Program-made: the position numbers and the translations under genes
In this document: in pieces, positions 1-8,348 of the stretch
Numbering within the stretch: the stretch's first letter is position 1
Layout of the letters: every line of letters begins with the position of its first letter
Notes under the pieces: model-generated
What the model saw: only the letters and a program-made list of their open reading frames with translations
The model's database searches: none
What the model was told of the DNA's origin: nothing
DNA from: Gymnopilus junonius
Taxonomy: Eukaryota > Basidiomycota > Agaricomycetes > Agaricales > Galerinaceae
Reading direction: 5' to 3'
DNA length: 15,732 bases
Assembly (NCBI GenBank): GCA_015501075.1
Contig: JADNYJ010000694.1
Span: 1 to 15,732, forward strand

Positions 1-114
1 TAGCACACTCGGGCTCCCATTGCATATCCGTTCTTTGAGAACATATTTGGGCGTTAAAGTCCGGCGCTGTTTGGCCTTCATATATTGAACAATCTCCGTC
101 AATTCTCAATTAAT

Positions 115-695
115 TCACACGGCCGTGACCTTCATTGCAAGTCTCTCCACCTTCTGGTCCAATGCATCCAATTCCGCCTGTAGGACTGCATTGTTCTCTC
201 CATTTGGCACACCCATAACTGAAGATGGAAGATGATAAGAGACCGTAGCGCCATCAGGTTTCTCGAGGATCAACAGACGTGGAGGGATGTTGTATGCGGC
301 GAAGGGATTATCCTTCAAAATTGCCTGTGCAAAAAGGGGGTTTCCAAACGTGTAGACAACAATCCCTGGCTTGTCCTTTCCATCCGCAAATTTTAGCAAT
401 ACATTGTGCGGGACCTCCCAGAAGTATCTGATCACGAAGTCATTCGCGCGTTACAAAAGACTATAAGGGCAAATCCAAACGTGAAGGGAACCCACAAGAA
501 GTCTTGACCAGTGGTAGTCTTCTTTACGACGGACATGAATTCCTCCTGATTCCGGACGGCTCTAAGGTCCCCCAAGATTTTGGTTGAGCCTGCCTTATTG
601 ATTTCAACATCCAAGCGCGATATTACTTTTGCAAATGGCAGTGTGGTATCGAAATTGACGAGCTTGGCCATGAACGTTATGACAGTTTTGGTCAT
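115..695 (-). CDS. DUF302 domain protein, two exons
   Basis: Exons on the minus strand are 695-496 and 427-115, predicted 170 aa. The 68-base intron (495-428) begins GTGGGT and ends TCAG; splicing joins D-F-L to Y-F-W in frame. The start is the ATG at 695-693. Residues about 20-140 resemble the DUF302 family: an N-terminal part around E-I-N-K-A-G-S-T, then F-x-E-V-P-H-N, a G-N-P-L-x-A-Q segment, and a closing Y-N-I-P-P-R-L-L-I-x-E and Y-H-L-P-S-S. The tail (about 145-170) is predicted helical. DUF302 proteins are small soluble alpha/beta proteins of unknown role, so no function is claimed. No signal peptide is visible. A TATA-like box lies 80 bases upstream. The family call rests on recalled features, not a search. 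Confidence 0.72.
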
Positions 696-774
696 TTTCT
701 CGAAAAGATTAGAATCTTGGTGACCTGGAAAAGTGATTAAGATGATGAGTGGACGTTGAACTTGCAGCGAAAAC

Positions 775-783
775 TTTATATAT
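775..783 (-). promoter_or_regulatory. TATA box of the DUF302 gene
   Basis: Read on the minus strand this is ATATATAAA followed by G, a good TATA box 80 bases upstream of the DUF302 start codon. The distance allows a short 5' leader. Assignment to this gene is inferred from position. Confidence 0.5.
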
Positions 784-814
784 CAGTAACGGGTTGTCTG
801 AGTCATTTGCTTAC

Positions 815-1260
815 CTCTTTAGAAGCTTAATGCTATCAGAAGTGACGTCCACATACTGGTAATCGAAGCATTGCTGGTTATCGCCACGGCAATCCATCTT
901 TTGTCACGTCTGCAACACAGGAAGCCACGTTGTGTGCCATCTCATGCAATACGAGGATGTACAAACTCGGTCACTGGCTTTGTAGCGCCGATTCTTGCTG
1001 ATTTTTTTTTCTATTATTTTTCAACTATATAGGGATCCGCGTAAGCATCACCTTCGTCGGCAGAAACCTTGCTTTACTCAGTAAGAAAGGCAGGGCCACG
1101 TTATGTAGTCAATGTCAAATTCCGCCCTTACCGGATTGACCATGTTGCATGTTGAGTCAGCTCTGACACTGTTGAACGAAATTTTTTCTGGCACGATAGG
1201 GCTTGACGGTCCCAATTTCCAAAAGGGATTGTCACTGTTTGAGGTTGGATTGACCAGCCA
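815..1260 (-). pseudogene. decayed aspzincin-like (M35) metallopeptidase remnant
   Basis: Several minus-strand pieces, in the expected order, look like the mature domain of a fungal secreted M35/deuterolysin-type protease: F-G-N-W-D-R-Q-A-L (about 1220-1190), a stretch ending H-A-T-W-S-I (to about 1127), A-D-E-G-D-A-Y-A-D-P-Y (about 1060-1027), L-H-E-M-A-H (949-932) carrying HExxH, and F-D-Y-Q-Y (about 867-853), where the family has the aspartate-containing D-Y-x-Y-G. Some gaps are bounded by intron-like GT...AG sequences (for example GTAAGG after 1127 and GTAAGC at 814), but no set of splices gives an open frame to a plausible end. The signal peptide and propeptide are missing. The MULE at 1386 sits where the 5' half would be. 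It could instead be a poorly modelled gene. Confidence 0.4.
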
Positions 1261-1322
1261 AATTACGTATACTTACAAACAATGCGGCAAGAGTTGATTT
1301 TGGAAACTGGGACCCTCAAGCC
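1200..1322. repeat. imperfect 25-bp inverted repeat pair
   Basis: Positions 1200-1224 and the reverse complement of 1298-1322 agree at 23 of 25 bases, sharing GGCTTGA, GGTCCCA and TTTCCAAAA. The spacer is 73 bases. It lies in the flank just outside the MULE, so it is not part of that element's ends. It may be a small decayed foldback element. Confidence 0.55.
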
Positions 1323-1376
1323 TCTGTTCGAGCGACGAGGTGGATTGCATGCAAACGGCCCGAGAATTTCAAGACT

Positions 1377-1385
1377 GGATTTGAA
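1377..1385. repeat. left target-site duplication of the MULE
   Basis: GGATTTGAA, identical to 5216-5224. Because the element starts with GG and the right flank also continues GG, the direct repeat can be read as 11 bp; the 9-bp reading puts the two inverted repeats in register. Confidence 0.88.
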
Positions 1386-1411
1386 GGAATTAGAACTCAC
1401 GCCGCCCAAGG
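1386..1411 (+). repeat. MULE left terminal inverted repeat
   Basis: A 26-base repeat that matches the reverse complement of 5190-5215 at 21 positions. Mismatches fall at positions 4-7 and 12; positions 13-26 are identical. Confidence 0.88.
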
Positions 1412-1447
1412 TCACGGGGTAAAGTCACGGGTGCGCATGACGTCACG
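1411..1447 (+). promoter_or_regulatory. subterminal GTCACG repeats with a TGACGTCA palindrome
   Basis: GTCACG occurs at 1411-1416, 1424-1429 and 1442-1447, directly inside the left inverted repeat. The third copy overlaps the palindrome TGACGTCA (1438-1445), the consensus of bZIP factors of the CREB/ATF type. Subterminal repeats are common transposase-binding sites, and this stretch must also serve as promoter because the start codon is at 1519. Both roles are inferred. Confidence 0.45.
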
Positions 1448-1518
1448 CGTCTTCGCGTTCTTCGAGGTCGCGTCGTAGGGTAGCTTGTCCGTCTGTAGAT
1501 TGTCCCTCCCTCTCCATC

Positions 1519-4500
1519 ATGGCTGCCCAAATAAACCTCCCATTTGGTGTGAACTCCGTTGTACCTGAGCTACAGGGTGTCCCAGGCCCACGGAAGACAG
1601 AACCGATCAAGGCAGCACCATCGTGTTTGCGGCTGTCTAAAGATACACAGGAGGCAATGAACCGGCATGTCAAGCTCGTCGGTTTGGATCATCATCGCTT
1701 TAATTATTCCGTAAAGGATCAACGTATGATTCTGACTGCATCTATTCATATCTTGGGCTGAATATAACCACCACACTGAATAGAAAAAGCTTTAGAATTA
1801 TTTTCTGTCTTACAACTCTATGTCCCAAACCCAAGCGAAGAAGAACATGAACGAAATGTACAGTGCAAGTTCTCTATTCAAAAGTCAGACAGCAATATTC
1901 TTGGTGGGAAAGACAAAAAAACCGACCCACGATATAAGCGCTACACACGGATCTACCAATGTCAATGCGGGGTTGATCACAAAACGGGCCGTTTCGCTGG
2001 AAAAACGCGTCGAGTACCTTGGAAAGATGTCGGTTGCTTAAGTTGGATTAGATTAGTGGCAACACATGATGAGAATAACGGTCTTTCTCCCTTTCTTTTG
2101 ACATGAAATCTTTCTAAAAATGCGCATATATTCAATTTTAGGTGGCTGCATGATTGCTATTGATGAAATCTCTGGGATCCTGGACCATTCTGAGCTCTGC
2201 AATGAGCAGATTGAGATGGATAGAAACCCTCGCGTTCCTCTGTCACCTGAACTCCGAAACTATGCTCTGGGCCTTTTGCGAGAGAACACACCGCTCTCGC
2301 TGCTTAGATCAAAATGTGCATCTTGGGCTGAGAATAAATGGCCTAGCATCTCTGGCGACTCGCATTTTCGATATAGACTCACTCCACATGATGCGTCTTC
2401 CCTATACAGGACAATTTCTCGTGAGCGTGGAATTTATCAGAGAACATCTGCTGAGGACAACCTCGACAAATGGTTCCGGGCTGAGAAGCCTCAACCCCCA
2501 TCTCCTCTACTCTCAGAATCTTGTCTAAATTATCAACCACACGAGGAACCGACGTCGGACCGTTTTGAGATAATACTGTCGACGCCTGAAATGCGAGAGG
2601 CGGCTTGGAAATATGGCCATAAAAAACAGGTTCTCATGGATCTTACGTTCGGTGTTTGCTCGGCGCGCGCTCTCCTTCTTATTCTCATGGCTATCGATGA
2701 AAATGGAACTGGGATTCCCATCTGCTTTATTATGTTTACTGCTCGGGACTCTGTCAAGGCAACACATGCGGACTATAATAAAAATCTTCTGGATCGGCTT
2801 CTCGGACTCTTCAAACAGAAAATGGGTTTGAATGCTCTCGGAGAAGAGTTTGACATTCGGATTGGGACTACTGACAATGATACTCGCGAGCGCTTTGGGT
2901 TGACAAAAAACTGGCCGGCAATTTTTCTCCTTCTTTGCATATTTCATATCTGGCAGGCTTGGAGGAACGCTCTGAACAAGCAATTATCTTCAATCCCGAA
3001 AGGAGATGGACGTCAGATGGTCCGACGGCGGATCGGTAAATTCTTGATGCAGCTATTAAAGGACATTTCAGATCATGACGAGGCTATGGCGCTTTTCCGG
3101 GCAGAAAAGGTATACTGGCAACAAGTCAAGACTCAATGCGATCGTCTCTCCAAGGCTCAGGCAACAGCGGCATTAAAATTTCTGGACTATTTAAATGGTT
3201 ACGTCGAACATGAAGCTTACTGGAAATCTTGGTCACCTGCTGGAGCTAGTGAAGCAGCTCGTCTACTTGGTGTTGCTGTCTCTACCATTGCTCGCACCAC
3301 CAATCACCTTGAATCATTCAATGGTCGGATCAAATCTTCTTATTACCAGCCATATCAGCACTCTGGGCGGTTACCTCGTATTGATGTTTGGATTCTGCTT
3401 CTCATTACGGCTGTCATGCCAGATTTTTTCAAGGATCTCAGGAACAAGAAATCAATGCGGGATTATTATGCTCAGATGCGCATCATTCGCCCATGCGATA
3501 ACGCAGGATCCGTGTTACCTGGGTCCGACACTTCTTCTTCTTCTCCGCCATCATTCACCACACCAGTATCCGTCGACTCCTCCTCCTCCTCGCAGACCGA
3601 TGCAACCTACCACGACGATCTCATCAAAAAATGGCTTCAGGAGTTAGAAGACGATTCATATGACTTTGGAAATTCGGACACCGGAGAAGCTGCTGAAGAG
3701 TCAGGTTTGGAATTGGATGGAAATGCAGAGGATGTAGAAGAGGCCGCGACCTCATTTGAATTGTGCGTAGTGTTCTTGGTTCATTTAGTTCTAGTTACTT
3801 ACTTTTCTTCAGCATTGACAGATCGGATGATCGACAGTTTGATCATGATCGAACCCATCCACGCAAGCAAGAAGTCCAACTTCAGACTCGAAGCCGAAGC
3901 TCATCAATGGTTGATGACAGTGTTGGCAGCTTTGATGGGCTTTTTGGTATTCACTTTGGGAGGGAACGGGACCAGGTATGTCGTAACTTTTCATTCAGTT
4001 CCATTAATTCAACTCACGCAAACTTGTTAAGAACCTGAATCGTCCACACCCCGTCTTACCACGTCATCCCCCTTCGTCTCCTGGTGACGTCGTACCCGAT
4101 TCAATGGAATATGAAGACCCCAATTCAAACAAAGAAAACCTTCGCCCAACATTGCCCTCCCACCCCGACTCACCTCGAAGCTCGTGCAGTAGTCACGAGA
4201 ACAGCAAGGTTCTTCTTTACTTACCCGTCTCGCCCAAACCGCTAACTGAACACGATCACCAATGCAACAATGAAATTGTGACGGCTATGATGGAGCTACA
4301 GGCTGGAGAAGACATGATCTTGCGCTCTATACGCAGGATTACAGATTTGGAACCCCTGACGGCGAAGCAACTAGAGAAACACATCAGTCCAAGCATACTA
4401 GCAAGACTGAATTCAAGGTCTGAAGGTAAGTTTGTCATTTTTTTTTCTCAAATCTTTCTCTCATTATTATTTAGGTGACTTACTGGAGCCTGACCCTATG

Positions 4501-4611
4501 TATGAAAATAATGAAATGGGTCCATCCGAAGTCCGCTCAGGAAAAGCGAAGCTCGTACCTTTCGAGCATACCAAGAAGGAACGACGAAAGGAATCATACA
4601 GAATTCGGTGA
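1519..4611 (+). CDS. MULE transposase, six exons, predicted 938 aa
   Basis: Exons: 1519-1723, 1784-2080, 2142-3762, 3813-3975, 4032-4425, 4475-4611; total 2817 bases, all phases consistent. Introns are 50-61 bases with GT...AG borders; the second starts with an unusual GTCTTT. The catalytic core shows the Mutator DDE pattern: D334 in L-M-D-L-T-F, D412 in G-T-T-D-N-D, the C433-x2-H436 motif (L-C-I-F-H-I-W-Q) between the second and third acidic residues, and E558 in N-H-L-E-S-F-N-G-R-I-K. An N-terminal Cys/His group (C96, C128, C130, H134, C153, H163) may be a zinc DNA-binding module. After the core come a Ser-rich and an acidic segment, then a basic Arg/Ser-rich tail encoded by the last three exons. 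The protein should bind the element ends and cut and rejoin DNA. No in-frame stop is present. Confidence 0.85.
3529..3594 (+). repeat. TCT/TCC triplet-rich stretch coding serine runs
   Basis: Short runs of TTC/TCT and TCC triplets inside the transposase gene encode two polyserine runs, separated by a Pro/Thr-rich spacer. The stretch marks the start of a low-complexity linker after the catalytic core and is a likely site of length variation. Confidence 0.55.
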
Positions 4612-4700
4612 TAACTGAATACTTTACAACTGATGTACTACTCCGTAGATAATATGTAATTAATCAAAATGTAATGAGAAATATTGAATTGACAGCCATA

Positions 4701-4869
4701 GGCAGGCAGGGGGTTTGGGGGGATGCAATCCCCTCAAGGCTCCGCAGGAAAGGGCGCCGCAGGCAAAAGGCGCCGCCAGGCAAAAGGCGCTGCAGGCAAA
4801 AGCAGGGGCTTGGGGGATGCAATCCCCCAAAGGGGTCTGGGGTGTCCCCAGCCGCTGCGGCCGGCGCCG
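4701..4869. repeat. GC-rich block of hairpins and tandem repeats inside the MULE
   Basis: The block stands out from AT-rich surroundings. It contains GGGGAT-GCA-ATCCCC (within 4717-4733), a perfect 9-bp stem with a 3-base loop at 4810-4830 (TTGGGGGAT, GCA, ATCCCCCAA), and a 6-bp stem at 4837-4851 (CTGGGG, TGT, CCCCAG). Between the first two are three tandem units of 16-17 bases ending in AGGCAAAA (4753-4768, 4769-4785, 4786-4801). It then runs into GCCGCTGCGGCC. It lies in the 3' non-coding part of the transposon. It may be a separate dispersed repeat nested in the MULE; no clear duplication flanks it. Confidence 0.7.
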
Positions 4870-5189
4870 CCAACATCTCTTTTAATGATAAAATAACGAT
4901 TCTATACTTAAAATTCTAATCTACATTCAGTGCTATGTTATTCCAATATTGGTTGTTAGCACCCTTAACTTTACTCTGCCTCAAGCACTGTGTACTATGT
5001 ACACCTATCACTGCCAACATCCCGTTCAAAAATAAAAATACCCCATTTTATTCCGAAAACGCTACGCTATACAGATTACCGATATGGAGATAAATACTAT
5101 CTACAGACCCCTCAATACGACGCCAGGACTTGGCCAGGACGCTCAGGACGCACGGCGCGTCGAGGTGTCACGTGGTATTTTAAAGTCCG

Positions 5190-5215
5190 CCTTGGGCGGC
5201 GTGTGTTCAGCCTCC
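5190..5215 (-). repeat. MULE right terminal inverted repeat
   Basis: Partner of the left repeat, read on the minus strand from 5215 inward. Just inside are three AGGACG/AGGACT copies (about 5126-5152) and one GTCACG (5167-5172), so the subterminal zones of the two ends are not alike. Confidence 0.88.
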
Positions 5216-5224
5216 GGATTTGAA
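5216..5224. repeat. right target-site duplication of the MULE
   Basis: GGATTTGAA, identical to 1377-1385. Joining the flanks at this repeat gives the predicted empty site, in which the flank at 1376 continues directly into 5225. Confidence 0.88.
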
Positions 5225-6324
5225 GGGAAAGATGCGCTGTGAATTCAGCGAAGAGTTGAAATTAAAAGAATGGGGTTTCAGAAGATAAAGACATTAGAAA
5301 AGAGGATTTGCTCACTTTCAGCAGTAATTCAAATCTCTTCATATGCTTGGCCGAACAAGATACACACATCTGGACCATAGGCTTGATGCGTCCAGTGGTC
5401 GGAGCAATAGCATTTGCAGCAGAAGACATAGTTGGAGGAATGAAAGAAATTTTTGGGTAATCCTTCTGTTGTGTTCCGCACGACGCCGTGGGGACTCCGT
5501 GTATTTAAATTTCTCCAGCTTCAACGCAAATGAATAGTTTAAAAGTGTAGATTTCAAGTTAATAAAGAAGACGCATATATCGCACCATTCATTCAGATGG
5601 ATTACTGTTTAATTATTGTTTTCAGGTGCGGATGCTTTGACTGAAATAAATAATCAGATTGACGTATCACGCGTATATCAGTCCAACAGTCAAATGAGAG
5701 TTGAAGTGAAGAGACGCACTTATCATAATAGAAACTGATAACTCCAGGGGAACTCACTGAGCCAACACCCTTGTAAAAGGCACAGACCGAATAACCTTAG
5801 TTCCGCATCCTCCCAGAGAGAGAAATCGCCCCTCCGTTAAAGTGACTGCAATTTTACGTAGGGGTTCTACGGCCTCCGACGGCGAATTGACATGGAAGGT
5901 CTATTCCATCGGGCGTTTAACAGAAAGGGATCTGGACTGCGCTCACGTCGGAGGACGTTGAACAGGATTAGAGACACCCAGGGCAGTGGCTGTTGGGTGG
6001 GCCTTAGTTCCAAATTGTTCTTCTGATCTTCAGAGCTTATGCCAGGTTGTCCAGCTGTGAGTGTGAGTATGTAAGATGCAAAGTATCCCGCAAGTCGAAA
6101 TTAGTGATCCCCATAAGGTCGGCTCGCAATCAGAACTTGAATTTGAAATTTGAAGTTGTGAGTTATTAGTTAAAAGTTAACCGCACGTCGCAGGGTGACG
6201 CGACGCGTTATTTAAATTACACGTGATATCCTGGCAAATGCCGATCAAACGAGATCAAACGTAAATTATGACCCTCGCAAAAAAGACGGCTGTGTACTCA
6301 GTACTAAAGTGACCTTCCCTCGCC
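5225..6324. other. 1.1-kb spacer without a supported gene
   Basis: No conserved protein or RNA gene could be assembled on either strand. Weak hints: a 55-codon minus-strand frame (5429-5262) beginning M-S-S-A-A-N-A-I-A-P-T-T-G with a TTTAAATA box about 80 bases upstream, and a 9-bp inverted repeat CCTCCGACG / CGTCGGAGG at 5873-5881 and 5946-5954. The last 200 bases are presumably the DBP8 promoter. Confidence 0.5.
6220..6225. promoter_or_regulatory. CACGTG E-box upstream of DBP8
   Basis: A CACGTG palindrome 100 bases before the DBP8 start, just after a TATTTAAAT stretch (6209-6217) that could act as a TATA element, and preceded by ACGCGT. Known as a bHLH-type site in fungi; use here is inferred. 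Confidence 0.35.
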
Positions 6325-8348
6325 ATGAAGAATAACTCGACACACGTCTCTGTTGATGATTTGCTTCGACGCCGAGAAGAGCGACCAAAAAAGAGAAGAC
6401 GCGTTTCCGAACTAAACCCTCCTGTGTCCGATGCTAGTTCTGGCTCCGAAATAGCTGAGGGGGGCGAACAAGATTTTCTAGACAACGGATCTGAAAGCAA
6501 CTCCGGCGTTGAATCTATCGGGGAAGTGGGTGTTGAGGATAATCTTATTTCTTCGAAATTAGACGTCGAGGACCGTTTGCAATCATTTAGTCGACGAACG
6601 CAACGCAAGTCGCAACAAGTTGTGCCCCAATCGACTGGACTTCCTCAAGGACCCTCATTTGCTTCCCTAGGTATAAGTCTTTCCCTCCTGGCAGCTTTGA
6701 AAACCATGTCCATCAAGGTTCCAACTGAGGTCCAAGCCGCCTGTATCCCTGCTCTTCTTGCTGGCAAGTATTATACCTTTCTTCAAGTCTTGTATCTGAA
6801 TAGTTGTGACAGGCAGGGATTGTATCGGAAATGCGAAGACCGGTTCAGGAAAAACTATTGCATTTGCTTTGCCAATCTTACAAAGGCTTTCCGTTGATCC
6901 TTATGGTATTTTCGCTTTGGTCCTCACTCCTACAAGGTGCAAGCTTTGTGGAAGGATTGGTATTGATCTATACTGACGCTATTTGCAATAGGGAACTTGC
7001 TTTTCAAATTGCCGAGCAATTTGCTGTACTGGGCTCACCATTAAATGTGCGGACAGCGGTGATCGTTGGCGGAATGGACATGATGGCTCAAGCGCTAGAA
7101 TTAGGAAACCGTCCCCACATAGTTGTCGCGACCCCTGGTCGGATTGTGGATCATCTCCGTAGTTCGAGCGGTGAATGGGACCTCTCCAGAGTTAAATTCC
7201 TAGTGCGTGACTAATTCTTGGTCTTTGGTCACTCATATCCAAGGCTTCTGCAATAGGTCCTCGATGAAGCAGACAGGCTTCTTACGTCGACTTTCTCACC
7301 TGAATTAAGCTACCTATTCAATACCCTCCCCAAACAACGACAGACTTGTCTTTTCACTGCGACGCTCACCCCAGCTATAGAAAATCTGGCGGAAGCGCCG
7401 CCTCGACCAGATAAACAGAAGCCGTTTGTTTATCGAATGCGAGAAACGTAAGGATCCTAAGAATATGAAAACTGTTAGCTAATCGCTCTCTTCTAGCATC
7501 GAGACTGTCTCGACATTGAAACAACACTACATTCTCGTGCCTTCACATGTACGGGAATCCTACCTTTACTATCTCCTTTGTAACCCTCCAGAATCAACCA
7601 TCCATCTCCGTCAAGCACCGCCAGAGCCAGTGAAGTCTGGGAAAAGGTCCGGAAAACCAGGTGCCAAGAAAGCAAAAATCGATCGTTCTGGCGACGAACC
7701 AGAACAACCTCCACCGACAATTATATTTTGCGCCAAACCTCGCACAGCTGCCTATTTGACAGTTTTATTAAAAACCCTGATGATACGGAGCACGGCGTTG
7801 CATTCGAGGCTCACACAAAGGGAACGATTATCATCCCTATCCCTATTCCGAGCTTCAGTCGTTCCGGTTCTGGTCTCCACCGATGTTGGTGCCCGTGGAC
7901 TTGATATCGAGGATGTTGCAGTGGTCATTAATTGGGATCTTCCAAATGAACCTGAAGAGTATACCCACCGTGTAGGAAGGACCGCTCGTGCAGGCAAGGG
8001 AGGTATGGCCATCAGTTTAGTGACTGAACGGGATGAAGAGCGGGTGTTGGAGATCGAAAACCGAATCAGTGAGATTTTAGACGCCTCTACTCCGTCTATC
8101 ATTGACTGATGGTTTTAGAAACGAAGCTGGAAGAGATGACAGTACCTGAGGATAAGGTCCTTGATAAGCTCAACACGGTCTCAACGGCCAAACGTCTAGC
8201 GAATATGGTGGGTCATCTGTCGAATTATGACGGCTTTTCTTCCCCTCATCGGCGAATGATTCAGGAACTTCACGACTCCAATTTTGGGAAACGGGAGGAG
8301 ATTCACAAGATCAAACAAGCCACGCGAGGGGAGGTAGGGGAGGTCTAG
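6325..8348 (+). CDS. DBP8: ATP-dependent RNA helicase Dbp8 (DEAD-box)
   Basis: Exons: 6325-6763, 6813-6936, 6992-7202, 7257-7447, 7497-8068, 8119-8348; 588 aa. In yeast, Dbp8 is a nucleolar helicase needed for 18S rRNA processing and small-subunit assembly. The N-terminus has a basic stretch (K-K-R-R-R) that may be a nuclear signal, then an acidic Ser/Glu-rich segment. The helicase core follows: Q motif (F-A-S-L-G-I to P-T-E-V-Q), motif I A-K-T-G-S-G-K-T (154-161), P-T-R-E-L-A, A-T-P-G-R (234-238), D-E-A-D (261-264), T-A-T in place of [13 protein letters not shown], and H-R-V-G-R-T-A-R (479-486). A 26-residue basic insert lies before motif IV. Intron 1 is GC-AG. The last intron (8069-8118, GTGAGA...TTTTAG) joins N-R-I to K-T-K-L-E-E; reading through it would stop at 8109 and lose the C-terminal tail. 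Assignment as Dbp8 rather than another DEAD-box protein rests on overall likeness. Confidence 0.88.

Larger units (their letters stand above)
696..1376. other. intergenic flank left of the MULE
   Basis: Apart from the metallopeptidase remnant and the TATA box, this stretch shows no supportable gene. A plus-strand open frame at 1112-1297 has no recognisable content and lies over the remnant. An imperfect 25-bp inverted repeat is present at 1200-1224 and 1298-1322. Confidence 0.5.
1386..5215 (+). mobile_element. complete Mutator-like (MULE) DNA transposon, 3830 bp
   Basis: The element is bounded by 26-bp terminal inverted repeats (1386-1411 and 5190-5215; 21 of 26 bases match, including an unbroken ACGCCGCCCAAGG core and identical outer GGA). 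Outside these lies a perfect 9-bp direct repeat, GGATTTGAA, at 1377-1385 and 5216-5224. Nine-base duplications are typical of Mutator elements. Between the ends is one gene, a DDE transposase with an uninterrupted spliced frame. The left end has only 107 bases between the repeat and the start codon, with three GTCACG copies. The right 600 bases are non-coding and hold a GC-rich hairpin block. Perfect flanking repeats plus an intact gene suggest a fairly recent insertion that may be able to move itself; the diverged end repeats caution against certainty. Confidence 0.9.

Noticed and set aside
1112..1297. Plus-strand 61-codon frame as a gene
   Set aside because: No family features, lies antisense to the metallopeptidase remnant and contains one arm of an inverted repeat.
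1820..2041. 73-codon plus-strand frame as a separate gene
   Set aside because: It is a different frame of transposase exon 2; the frame beginning at 1786 carries the zinc-type motif and joins both neighbouring exons in phase.
2525..2983. 152-codon minus-strand frame inside the MULE
   Set aside because: Antisense to the transposase catalytic core and without recognisable motifs.
5560..5830. Minus-strand stretch with G-G-C-G-T-K-V-I-R and a GTGAGT donor as an exon
   Set aside because: Only about 26 residues in frame, with stops on both sides and no recognised family; likely chance.
5873..5954. 9-bp inverted repeat CCTCCGACG / CGTCGGAGG as a structured RNA
   Set aside because: Only nine paired bases over a 64-base loop with no supporting inner stems and no known RNA family features.
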